Assembly (NCBI GenBank): GCA_001584585.1
Contig: LSYV01000032.1
Location: 280,405-337,954 of the forward strand
Origin: Gonium pectorale
Lineage: Eukaryota > Chlorophyta > Chlorophyceae > Chlamydomonadales > Volvocaceae
Length of the DNA: 57,550 nucleotides
Direction: 5' to 3'
Shown: piece after piece, positions 1 through 12,700 of the stretch
Position numbering within the stretch: position 1 is the stretch's first letter
How the letters are laid out: every line of letters starts with the position of its first letter
Translations under genes and position numbers: made by a program
Notes under the pieces: generated by a model
What the model was told of the DNA's origin: nothing
Databases searched by the model: none
What the model saw: the letters and a program-made list of their open reading frames with translations, nothing else

Positions 1-467
1 ATCTCTTCCTGGGAGGGAGCGGGGGCGGGGACAGGGTTGGGCGCGGGAATAGGGGCGACCGTCGGCTGGGTCACGGGCCCAATCATGGCGGCGATAGCGG
101 CAGCGGCAGCCCGCTGAGCGATGCTCTGGATGTCGGAAGCGGTGGACGCGGAGGTGGTGGGGGCGTGGACGGGGGCGGGGTTGGAGGCGGCAGTGGGGGC
201 GGGCGCGGCGGGAGCGTAGGCGGGCTGGTGGTGGATGATCCGCGTGGGAATGTAGCGCTGGCGACGCAGGGCGCGGTTGATGTATAACCGGGCGCGGAGC
301 GGGTAGGCCGTCGGGGATGAGGCCGTGGCGAATAGCTGAGCGTGAGCGGCTCCGGGCAGGCGGCCCGGAACGATGGTGGTGTGATCATCGAGGCGGGTTG
401 GGGACGCCGGTGCCGAGCGGGTGCCAAGGCGAAGGCCGACGAGCGAGGGGGTGCTGCCAGAGGCCAT
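1..467 (-). CDS. 5' end of unrecognised Ala/Pro-rich protein, runs off left edge
   Basis: An open frame without stops starts at the ATG at 467-465 on the minus strand and continues past the left edge, giving about 155 residues. It begins MASGSTPSLVGLRLGTRS. A more ordered stretch follows (AYPLRARLYINRALRRQRYI, roughly residues 66-85), and then an Ala/Pro/Thr-rich tail with an alanine helix (DIQSIAQRAAAAAIAAMIG). I do not recognise the family. An N-terminal (gag-like) part of a retroelement and an ordinary host protein are both possible. The frame diverges from the large EF-hand/VMO-I gene on the other strand, so the two may share a promoter. The start is the first ATG and is not otherwise supported. 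Confidence 0.5.
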   Translation of the reverse strand, partial: MASGSTPSLVGLRLGTRSAPASPTRLDDHTTIVPGRLPGAAHAQLFATASSPTAYPLRARLYINRALRRQRYIPTRIIHHQPAYAPAAPAPTAASNPAPVHAPTTSASTASDIQSIAQRAAAAAIAAMIGPVTQPTVAPIPAPNPVPAPAPSQEE

Positions 468-741
468 TGTAAGCAGCGGCGAGCGCGTAGTTGGCTCGCG
501 TAGTTGCCGTCAAGCGCCTTATCCCGCGTTGACGGTCCGCATACATCACATCACTACTACTACTCGTGCAAGAGGAGAAGAACATTCTGCTACGAGTCGG
601 CTGCAGTGGTGCATGCGATTCGCACAGCAAGAAGGTAAGTTCACACGGCGCGGCAAGTTCACAAGTACGGAGACGGCACTGCTGCTGTCTCGTTGCCCTT
701 CCAAACCTTACTGCTTCTGCTCCTGGTACCGACTCACAGGC
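468..741. promoter_or_regulatory. Divergent upstream region with possible 5' leader intron
   Basis: This interval lies between the minus-strand start at 467 and the first coding exon of the plus-strand gene. It holds a short (CTA)n tract near 549-563. It also holds a near-consensus donor (AAG|GTAAGT, junction about 634/635) and a pyrimidine-rich acceptor (CACAG at about 736-740) just before the ATG at 742. An in-frame ATG at 613 would add eight residues through this intron, so the leader exon may be 5' UTR or coding. No TATA-like box is obvious. Confidence 0.4.
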
Positions 742-3700
742 ATGCCGCCGGAAGACGAAATGGCGTCCCCGCCGACGGTTGGCGTCAGCAATTCTGTCGA
801 GAACCCGAAGAAGTCGCCAAGCATCTCAGGTAACAGCCTGCCCGACATGTATACGGGTGGGCATACGCTCCCCGGTCCACTTTCACTGGCCCGGGTCCGG
901 GAATGTTTGCGCCGTTGCCCGCCAGACTTCCAAAACCGGCGGGTACCCTTTGATGAAACGACCTCCAGAAGTCAAACGTTTACAAAACGGCTCCGTTGAC
1001 CCGCTGCAGTCCGCAATGGCGCCCATTTCAAGAGCTTCCGTCTGACCGAGCTTCTGCAACATGGTGGGTTGGCCTTTATTTATCGTGTGGCACTGCTGGC
1101 CATTTGCGTTGAATGGCCCCTAATAAGCGGTTGCGCACAACTGCGGATGGGTTGTGGAGGTTGGGGTACTGGGTTCGGGCGGGCTTACTTGCCGGCGCTC
1201 CCCTCGCTTCGTGCGGGCCTTTGCGGATGACGAGGCGCTTTTGTTTGCATTGGCACCCTATCCTGTCGGATCCCAAGCAATGTCCTTCCCCGGTTCTGGT
1301 TCTCTTTTTTTCCCACCCTTGCCCTCTGGCTAGTTGGCTTACCGACCCGCCCCCGGGCTTGGCCACCTAACCACGGCGCGCGTGCATGTCCCCCAGCCAC
1401 CCACCCTGCTTGCTACATATCCGGCCCTGCCCGCCCCCCACGCAGTTGGCAGTGCGCGGCGCACCGGCGACATGGACAAGATCCTGGAAGGCGAGTGATC
1501 CTTGTATTGGGGGCACGAAGTGGGCCGGGGTTCCTGCGGAGGTACCCAGTCAAGCGGCCGTTTATTGATGTATTACCCTCAGCAGCTAGCACTGGGCCGT
1601 TTCCGTACTATTTATTCTGACTCCATCCCTGTCTGGGACCGGCGGGATCGCTCCCTGACCAATGTACTTGAGAGGGGCGGCTCTGTCGCCAGCCAGCAGC
1701 GCATTCATCATGTCAACTTGCGGTTGGCAACACGTACGGCCTGTTTTGCAGAGTTGGACCACAACAACGACGGAGTCATCAATGCACAGGAGGTAGGTCG
1801 ATCCGGTGCGATGTATGTATGGTGTGGACTGTGGAGGATGGACGGTGTCCGTGCGGTACGTACGGATGAGGAAGGCAATCCAAGGCGCTGGAGCTCATCA
1901 CCCACTTTCTTTATTTCAAGGTGCAATTTGCCGGCGCTTCCAATCAACCACCTGCGAGCTAAGCTTCTGAAGTTGGCAGCCGCCTTCCTGCCCACCCTTT
2001 GCCCTTGTGCCTACCTTGCACCATGCCTGTGCCTCCCTCCCAGCTGGTCGGCATGCTGGAGAGCATGGCCCGGGGCCGCCGTGAGCGGCGCTACATGGCG
2101 TTTGCCATCATTGCGCTGACCATCTTTTCGCTGTGCACCATCGGCGCCGTGGTGGGGCTCACCTACGCCGTCGTCGACGCGCTCAAGGACACGCAGGCGA
2201 GCGATCGCGGCCTCGGGGGTGGTAGGGGAAAGGGGACTCTCTGTGGGCGGGGTCCATGGCCAGGGGCTGACGTGAAGAGGGGTCCATGACCGGGGGCTAA
2301 CCTGAGAGGCAGGAGGCAGGGCCAGTACGTATTCGGACGTGCTCAAGGCACGCAGCCTAGGGAAGGGTGGGGGGGGGGCGCTGGTGCCAGACAGAGGGCC
2401 GGCGGGGTGGGGCCCCATGAAGTGAGGTGCGTGGAGGGTAAGCGTGCGCGGGCCACTGCCGAGGTCGGTCCAGTCACGCATGCTGAGTCGCTGACACGTA
2501 TGTACGTTAATACGACACCGGGCGGACCTACCGCACAGGTAGGTCCGACCGACCTGTGGAGTCAGGTTGTCTCCTTACTTCACGTACCATCGTGGCTACG
2601 GCAGGGGGGGGGGCTCTCACACGAACATAGGCGTGCGTGGTGCGGGACGGACGCGGTGCGCGTTCTTGAGGTTGACCGGAGGCAGGGTCAGCACGCACCG
2701 ATCCGTGGGTCGGTTAGAGTGCCCCTTGCAAAGGCACAAGCATGAGAACGCGCCCAGTTAGCCCACATCGGCCCCATCACAAAATTTCTGCCCCGTACCT
2801 ACCCTCGCTCTCTTACCCACGCACCCACCTTCCCCAGGTCCGCGGCTCCACGCTACTAGTCAAGGGCTCCGACAGCGAGGTGGTCCGCACCGGCAACTCG
2901 GATTTCACCGTGGTGGGCGGAGTGGCTGTGACCAGGCAGCAGCAGCAGCCCGCCGCCGTCGCCACCGTCGTCAACGCCACCGCTGCCATAAATGCCGCCA
3001 ATAATGCCACCACCACGGCTGGACTGGGTCCAGACAATGTTCTGCGGACTGCGTCGTGAGTGCTCGTTCCTAGTTAGTTTATTAGTCACATCAAGTGTGT
3101 GTGCTGCTCATGTATCCCGGGTACTGCAGACGGCGGGCCAAGATACTTCATTGATAGGGTAGCAGGCCTAGTTCCGCCTGTCTTCCGTATGTAACCAGCA
3201 ACGTAGCTACGTAGGTACTTGTTCCAAGGTCCTAGTGGCTTGGAAAGCCTCCAGTTTAGGCCTCGGGATAACACCGCATTGCACGTACCTCGTCAAAGCA
3301 CCATCGTTCTTGCGCCCCTTCTTGTGCCATGAGGTTAGCCATCCGGGTCATGCCCTTACTTATCATTTTGGGCCCACCCCTGGATGGCACCCCCCTTTTC
3401 CTGCGTGCCCTCCCCTTTGTCACCGCCCACTCGCCCACCCATCCCGCCGCCCCGCCCTGTCCCATCGACCCCGTCCAGCTACATGGGCACGCCAATGGCC
3501 TTCTCCAGCCTGGTGGACGTGCGCACCCTCATGGAGCTGAGGTACCTGTACGTGAGTACCCCCCGCCCCCCCGCACACACACACACACCAGGCCGCTGTG
3601 TGCGTGATTAGCTACGCTTGGTTAGCTGCTGTGCAGCGAATGAGGCCGGCGGGGGCATCACTCCGGGACGGTGAAATGCCCGGGTGCTGGCCTACCTGCT

Positions 3701-6700
3701 GGCCATTGTGTGGCCTCATCAGCGCACGGAATCGCACGGAATCAACTAGTTTAAGCCGGGCGGGGCAACCAGCTCATCATCTATCCGTACCTGCGAAAGC
3801 GCTAGCTCCAAGGGAAGGATGGTCAGAGCATGCGCGGCCTCCTCCGCGCACGGGATCAGCCTGCTGGGGCATGCAACCGGCGAATGATTACCTTGTATGT
3901 GAGGCCCGGGGCGCGCCACCTCCCCGAAGCGCGCCGTAATCTTGAGCAAAACACGCCGTGTCCTTGTTTAATTGCTGCCCTCACTCGTGCCCGCCCGCCC
4001 GCCACGCGTTTGGCCGCCGCCGGTCGCCCCGCTCCCACCCCGCTTCATGGTGTGCCCACGCAGCTCAAGGGCCCCGGCAAGGTGGAGCTGGCGCTGATGG
4101 TGACCGGCGTCGCGCGCGTGCCCATGGCGGACAGCACGCACGGCGACGTGGTGCGCATCATCACAACCGTGGGTGCGTGAGGAGGAGCAAGGAGGCGGGG
4201 TGTATGTGGGGTTTGGGTTCAACATGTCTTGATTGCCTGAGTGTACAAACATACTACTGTACTTGCTGGCTGGCCGGCCGGCCGCGCCGGCCCCAAACTC
4301 CGCCGCCTACGGAAGTCCTGCAGCGGAGCCGTACGTGCGCGCGTACCGTACGTCCGTCCGTACGTGCAGCTAGGTGGGGTCACTCCTAAAGCAACCAAAC
4401 GATCTGTCGCCCCGGCAGGGGGACGACCAAGCAAGCCTTTGGGGCGGAGCTCCTGTCCACTAGGCGGTCGCATGCGTTCGCCTCCCCCAGCACGCCACGT
4501 TTGCCCTGACGGAAGGCGGATACCAGGCCGCACTCATTCACTACTCTCCCTCGTTTACGACTCCCTCTGGATTGCCACTCCCAAATCTTTGAAATGCAAG
4601 CCCTCGCTCGATCATTCCCGCCGCGCGCCCTCCGTCCTGCACGCAGGCACCATCACCCTGGATGACACAATGGTGTTCTTCTCGTCCGACGTGGCGGATG
4701 TGTTTGCGGAGGCGGGATTCACTGTGGCCAGGAACAGGCGGATGCTCCTGGGTAGGTGCGTGCATGGGCCCGTCTGTCCGTGCGTGTGTGTTTTTTTTCT
4801 GTGGCTTATTACCTGTACGTACGTACGTAGATATATAGCAGTCTTTGTACATACGTCGCTAGCTCGTCGCGTGTTGCTAGTGTTGCGCGCATACATACAT
4901 GCACGTCATTTCAGTTCGTTTGAGCGCGTGCGGCGTGCGGGCGGCTTCATACGCTCTCTGCCATCTTATGCCATCCCCCAACTATTGAGCGTAGGTGCGC
5001 GTATGCATATCATGTGAACAGATGTCGCTGGGCTGTACTGTACGGCGCTGCCTGCGGGCCATACATATGTACCAGCAGGGAGCCCCCCTTTCTTTCAACA
5101 TCGTGTTAGCCAGCATCTTCCATACCGTTTATGGCATAGCTGGCTTCGCTGATGACTATGAGGCCCTCTAGTTGCTTGCGTGTTGACCAGCTGCAACCAC
5201 CACATGGATGTGACCATCTACCCCCTGCGGTATGCGCCGTTTGCGTGCCTGCAGGTGCCTACTCCGTCTTGGGCTTCTTCAACTTCATCCGGGTACGTGA
5301 GCCCGCTGGCAAATGCATGCAACCCACCAAGTGTAGTGGCGCAGCAGGGTGTTCCCACCAAACGATGACAGACTTGACAGTGCTGGCCTTCTCCCTTGCT
5401 TCCGCGCACGCGCCTCCCTCTCTATCTATCTGACCCTCCAGGACATCAGCGCCTTCAACCTCCCCGACAATCAGCCCGCCGTGCAGCTGCCCGATACCAA
5501 CTTCCTGCTCAAGCTCCGGGTGAGTGCATGTGTGTGGCAATCAAGCGCACTGCTGCGGCGTTGGGCTAGCTATAAGTATAGCTACCTGGTGCTGTCGTGC
5601 GTACGCATTGCGCCGTCGCTACAACGTCGTACATACATTGCTGCCTGTACGTGTTCGCAGTAGTCACGCACAGGACTTACTTACAGATCGATAGATTCCT
5701 TGATGGTCGTGTGTACGGTGCGTGCGCGCGTGTGTATGCGCTGCCCTTACTACGTACCCTTGGCTGCTGGTGGTGACGACGACACGCCCGGGCGGGGCCC
5801 TGCCTGCTATATATTACATGCCTTCGCATACATCGCGGCGGTGCCCCCCTCCCAGATCTACGAGCAGTGCGTTCAGCCCGGAAACACAACCAACGATCGC
5901 TGCGTCTACATGCCTCCGAGCGTCAAGGAGGAGTCGGCCGACGACGACTCGGGCCTCGCGCCAGGCAACCCTCCGTCCACTCCGGCAGAGGCCTGGGACT
6001 TTCCCCCCCTGCCGCCGGGCGATCTGCCCTCCGCGCCGCCCAGCGCTGGCGGCAGCAGCGGGCGCCGCCGGCGAACCCGGCAGCAGCAGCCGCGAGAGCA
6101 ACAGCAGGGCGCCTACGCTGCTGATGGGAGGGTCATTGCCACACAGCCATACCGGTGCGTTTGGACGCGTCCCAGCCATACCCTGCCTTGAATGCCCTGC
6201 TGAGGCCCCTGAACGCTTGGCAGGGCCCCGCAAACTGCCTGCTGGGCGGATTGCTTCGTTCCCACCCTGGCCTCATCCCTTAGCATAGCGTGGGGTCAAG
6301 CAAGCGATCGAGGCAGGGCGTGCGTGCTCCCCTGCCTGGTGTGCAACTGGATGGATGGCCGTAGCGCTTTCGTCCATGTGGGTGACAACTAACGACACCA
6401 GACTGAAAATCAGCAAGCTGCCTTTCCTAGCTACCTGTTTGTTGTTACGGCCAGCGCGCGCATGCTCTATCTTGGCTATCTAATTGTATGTGACCCCACC
6501 TATCTGTGATACAGTGGTGAGAAGTCCGCCCTCTGCCGTCCATGCACACGCACGGTCCTTAATCAACTTGCCCACCTCTCCTTCGCTCTGCTGGTGTTTT
6601 GACTTGCGCCAATTCATCACACGCCGCGCTCAACACCGCGTACGTACGGGACTGTACTATATGTGCGGCTTTGATTCCGCTCAGGTCGCTGGCAGGTGAG

Positions 6701-9700
6701 CTAACGGCAAGCAGATCGATGATGATACCGCACCAGGCATGCGTCGCGAGCGCGGGGGCCATCCGATCCGGTCGTACGCCATTACCGACGCGTACGTGCG
6801 TGACCGTACGCAGTACGACATGCGACCGTCCACACATGCCTGCTTGGAGCTAGCCGACAATGCGCACTAGCTACCACACGTCATTGATCGGCTGTGCAGG
6901 TGACCGCGCCTGCATACATGGATACCTCAACGCGTGCGTATGTGTCACGTGCCCGAACACGACACGTACGGGTTCGGGATGAACGAGATAGAGGCGCCCA
7001 GCAGGCGAGGGCCTGATACTAGCACCTACCGCCCAGCAGCAGTCGTGAAGACCGCACGCGCCCAACAAACCAAGACACGCACTTACCGACGGGCTTGACG
7101 GAACATGCCAAGCAAGCCACCTAGCTTGCTGCTTGCTTGATGTATGGTTGACTCGCTCCGTCCCGCGTACATGCGTACCCTCGCAGACGACACGTCTGGT
7201 CTGGTCGGCGGGGAGGACTTGGCGGGCGTAGTGGTTATCGGCGGTGCCCGCTACATGGGGCGGTGAGCAGCAGATAGATTACTCATGGGCGGGTGGGGGC
7301 ATGTGCGCATCGGTAGGTAGGTGAAATTGGTGTCAATAACGGCTGGGGGATGGCTGGGCCGGCGCCCGCCGGCGGCGGACTGTAGGCAGGCCAACGAGAC
7401 AGATATATACACATGGTGCATACTGATGATGCGGACCACAGTGTCGTAACGTGCGTGTCTGGATCCCAGTCTGGGGGAGAGTAGTCTGGATTCCAGTCTG
7501 TGGATGGGCTGACGCGCACGTACGGACAGCTGTATGTATGTGTCCCCATACATGTGGATGGTCCCCTATCTATATCTATCTAGCCCGGCCCGCCGCCCGG
7601 ACCTGCTTATTATGTGTGCATGATGTGTGCGTGCGTGCGTGTGTGTGCGTGCACGCAGCAACGAGACCATGATAAGCTGGCAGGGCAAGCTGATGAACAT
7701 CATCGAGGTCGCCATTGCGCCCCGTTACCGGCTGGTGCAAATCGTCGACCCGGCCACCAACACGACACACGATTCGCAGCGCTTGGTGAGCTGATTCGTA
7801 TGTTATCCTAGACATACATATGGAACCGGAATATACGTACGGTAATTACATGCAAACTGGATGTATGTTTGTGTCTATCTAGCTACCTGCATACGTACTA
7901 TTCTGCCGCCGTGCGCTACATATCTGCTGACCGAGTGCCCGGACTGTAAATAGCTAGCATACCTGCTGGCGTTGCATGCCGGCCATCCAAGGTCGACCGT
8001 TGTTAATACCGTTGATGAATGGCTATGCTTTTCGGCGAGCGCGGGTGCATGTATGCATGCACACAAACAGCTACCTATCAACCAGATGGCCTTGCAGTCA
8101 CGCATGCGTTAGTTGCAGCATGCACTGCCTCCCTATCGGCTTTTCTGTATCTATCTACGTGTTGCAGGTCACCGAGGACGGTACTCTGCTCAGCGGGGTC
8201 GCCTTCTTCTGCAAAGAGAAAGCCATCCGGCCCAGCACAGCCGCAGCTGGCAGCAGCAGCATCCCGGCCTCGGCCGCGGAGCTCCCGCTGGGCATGACGG
8301 TCAACTTCACTTATGAGGGAGTGGATTTGATTGAAGAAAGGTACGTGAAAGGCTGCCTCCGTCCAACCTGTGTATGTACAGAATGAGGCAAAGCCACGCG
8401 CGTTGGTTGACCCAAGTAAGGCAACCCAGCAAGTAAGGGACTGCGAGGCACTACGAGCGAGTGATCGAGCAACTAGCAACAGTAATAAGCATGCGCATTT
8501 GTCCCCCATGCCAACCAGCCATCCGAGGCACGCACAGCACAGTAGTACGACGCACCTACGTACAAATCTAACCGGCCACTCCAATTTCTGATTGCTTATC
8601 GCAGGCCCGCCCGTCGTTTCAAGCTCATTGTCAGGAACAACGGCACCATCTCTCAGACCATAGTGCGTTGGATGGGTCGGCGAGCTTAGCCTGCTTGCTT
8701 GCTTGCTCGTTGGGACGCTAGCCCCCGTAGCTAGGCTGAGTTCACATTATGCATGGATTGTATGTGAAACGGGATGAATGCATGGCATGTATGTACTCTT
8801 CGGTCTGTCGGTACAATGATGACTCCCATGCATACATACATGTCGAAATCCGGCGCCACCTCCTGCTGCATGCGTGTATAGTAAGCTCTCGTGAATGCGT
8901 GGCGAGCAGCTTTGGAAGCTGGGGCTGCTGAATGGGGCTGCTGAATACACGTTTTGGGGTGGTCATTCCCCGCGTCGCTCTCCTTTCCGCTCACAAGTAA
9001 CTCTCCCGCGCTCACACGCAGGAGTACTGGGATAGGCCCAACGGACAGGTCCCCGTGGGCTTCGTGTACAACAGCCCGGACACAGGTCGGTGCGGTCGAT
9101 CGTGCGACGGCGGGGCACCTCTGTACATACATCTGCTTGCTTGCCTGTTGGTAGATGTATGCGCGCGCAGAGGATTGGATTCGATTCGTTGAGCACATCA
9201 TGTATGGCTTAGCAGCTAGCTTGCACGTATGTATGTATGTGCCTTTACAAGTAAACCGACCCGCACAAATCACCAGTCATCCACGTGGACAAGCTACGTG
9301 CCAAATGACTAGCAAACTGTCGGCCACGTGAAGTACCTACCTGCTACTCATACTCATCCATCTGTCACGCCTGCGCGCGCTTGCGAATCCACCGCTCGGA
9401 GTACCGCGCGAGTACGTTTACGAAGCATGTATCGCACGCTGGATGGCTGCTGTCCGCAGGTCGAATGATCATCAAGGTTGAGGAGTACCGGCCCATAACG
9501 TCGGAGAGCCCCGAAGCGAACCCCGCCCTCTGGACGGCGCCGGAAGCCAATCAGTGCTCCGACCCTACTGTCATCGTGCCCCAAGTGCTGTCGTCTTTTG
9601 AATACGTGGGAGGCGGCGACCTGGGTGTCATCACACCAGCTACACAGCCGCGAGGTAGGCCGCAGATCGGAGTGCAAGCAAGGACGTCCTGGGAATGATC

Positions 9701-12700
9701 ATTAGGGACGCTCGAGAGCTCGGCGACGCTGAGCTTAGGTATGGGGCCTTGGCAGTCTGTTGGTTGACGGGCACGGGCCAGAGTCGGCGGCGAGGGTGAA
9801 GTGCTGCTAGATAAAGAGGCGTAAAGTGGATCATTAATTGCCGATCGATCGATGGAGGGACAGTCCAGGCATTGGTGCGACACGCAAGTGAAGGTAGAGT
9901 GACTGCGGCTGCGTGCTATTATCCGCTTGTGGGGTTGGCGCCAGAAACCCATCCTTGCACCCGGGTAGGCAGGTACACCTACTACATACTGCGACATACG
10001 TAGCGGGCGCATCACAGCCGGACTCCGCCGGCACCTCCCTGCCAGTTGGCTAAACATTAGATTGGGGATACCCTAAATAACCGTGCCTTGCATCCATCGC
10101 ATCCGCGGTAACCATGCATCCGTCCGTGCTCAGTGATGCGGAAACGAGGTTGATTGTTGTTGCAACAGCAGTGCGCGCGATTATTGGTAGACTACTGGGA
10201 GCTCTTAGCCCGCCCTGCGAAGCGCTGGCTTGGCGGCCACTACTGGCTAGTCTCATCAGGCATGTGCAGAGGGGTGTATGTGGGCCATCAGGCGTGCGGG
10301 GGGCGGCGGGTTGGAACGCAGGAATCATTAAGCCAGCCTATCTACGGGGAGCTGTCTTTGTTGGCGCCTGATGAGCCACCAGGCCCGCACACCGCCCCGC
10401 ACCCGCCCTCGTCTGCAGACTCGTTGTCGCCGTCCGGACACCGTCGCGTGCTGGAGCTGACTCAGTCCCGGGCCGAGGAGTGGTCCCGCCTGGACCACGT
10501 GAACGGCACGGGCGAGTGGCCCCAGTGGGCGCTCGACATGTACGGCGGTGTACGGCCGGGACCGGACAGCCGCAGGGTACGTACGTACGCATAAGGCAGG
10601 AGACGGACGGGGCGCACTAGGCGCACGTACGGCGCCTGGTGAAGGGGCTACGCAGAAGCATCCATCGGGCATGGACTGGGACTCGACCATCGACGCATTT
10701 ACCGTATATAACATATGTATGTATTGGCATGTCTTTTTCTGTGTCTTCAGCGTGCACAACATACATACAGCAGAGCACGCAGCGGACCGACGCTCGTGCA
10801 TGCGGGTCTTATGATGCAAACAGCCAGCCAGCAGAAGTCTATCTGGTGTGTTGCATGAACACACGGCGGCATACATCCACAGTCATGCATGTATGCCATA
10901 CATGCATACATAGTCGTAGTCTGCTGCACTGCACTGCTGTTAGGAATCATCCCTTGTCGCATCTTCTCTGCTGCTGCCGAGAGGAGGTCACTTTACAAGT
11001 GCCGTATGTATCTCTTGAATGCTTTTGCACATCATGCATTGGTTGCCCTTACTGTCCCGGTACGGCGGTGTTCTCTTGGCGGCATGCACGTGCATGCAGG
11101 TGCTGCAGTCTGCGGTTGCTACGTGCCAAAGGGTCAAGGAGTGGAAGTTCCTGGGCGACTGTCGGGGATCGGCTGGATTGCAACGGTAGGTCTTGTGCCG
11201 TCTTCGTTCTGTACGAATGCTGCATGCAAAAGCAGAACGTAAATAAAACGCACGTACGGCCATCTAGTACGGCATGTATACGCAAGGTGGGCCGCAGGCC
11301 AGCAGTGTTCGTTCCCAATCAAGGGCTTTTCTTGGGCGGGTAGGTGCAGGGCGCTCGGGGGAAGGTAGGTCTGTCTGTCATCCATCCACAGATAGAGCTT
11401 GCATGATGAGCTTCGGTAGGTGCGCAAGTCCGCCCTTGCATGCGGTGTATGTCGCCCATGCATATTAATTGACCGCAATTGACCAATGGCAGGCATCCCT
11501 AGGACCCAAATAAACCACGTGCGTGAATAATTATCCATGCATGTTAACTACGCCCGACAGGAACATGGATATTTTTGCTGACGTGACCTGCAGCGGTCAG
11601 GTATCAGGTGTGTGCTTGATTGTGCCATATATATTTGGGATGGAAAGGGTGTCCATACGTATGTATGCACCTGGCAATTGTGCACCTCCGTGCGCGTGGT
11701 CCGCACTACTAGCACTACTAGAACCCTGTCGGCGTATATATAGCGACGCTGCTACATAACTAAAGATTTTACTGTACCAAGCTTTATCTATATATCTGTT
11801 TACCTGCTGCCGCCCCATCATCACAGCAAGCGGCCTTACCGTTGAGGGCTCCATCAACGTTGACGTGTGCAACAAGAAGGTAAGAACAGAGTCTGCCATC
11901 AGGCAGATAGATAAACACCTACTAATGTATATACATGCTGCTAGTCAAGCAACTGCCGTACGTATACATGCATATCTACCTATGATCCTATGTATATGTT
12001 TGTGTGTCTACTCGGTACAAGAGATATGGCATGCATGCAACACTACTCACGATTCGCCAGGGATCACAAAAATGTGCATTCGAACCTGAATGGTACGAAT
12101 TTCAAAATTGTTACCGCAGTACACTGGTTGCATGCGATTAAACGCGGAGATACCAATGGACAGCAAGCTCTCAAACGTCCTGCAGTACAACGCGGCTGTC
12201 AATGCAAGGTTTATTAGGGTGGAAGTGCCGTACCTGGAAATTGCGAAGGTAAGCACAGCGGTACAAATATTCGCATGTTGCTGTTCAGGTCTGCGCGTGT
12301 GCGTAGTCCCAGGTCGACGCTCAATCCCTGTCTTGTGATGATGAGTGGGTTGTTGCGCGTGCCGTCTCTTCGCTCGTTTATTACTCGCTCGTCATGTCCA
12401 ATTAGTCCAATTCCAAGCACGTGCCGCCGCCTAATTGCTTGGCCATCCAGCTGGTTGCAAACCCGGTGAAGATTGGCATACCGGTACATGGCGACCGCCC
12501 CCCTAACGGGGCATACGTACCCTACCTTCGGTCGTACGTCTCTATTATGTGCGTGCAGGCCTGTGTCAAGTACGAACCTGATACAAGGACATGGACGCTT
12601 GACGGCGGCGTTGAGTGAGTTCTGCTTGGATTGGATTAGGCACTATACTAGCTACCTGTTTCTATCTAGATGGGCAGAGGCATTTGATTCGCACTTGTCG

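Noticed and set aside
5187..5226. Possible extra exon of the VMO-I gene encoding MDVTIYPLR
   Set aside because: Acceptor and donor exist, but neither entry nor exit phase fits the flanking exons without breaking the next ones.
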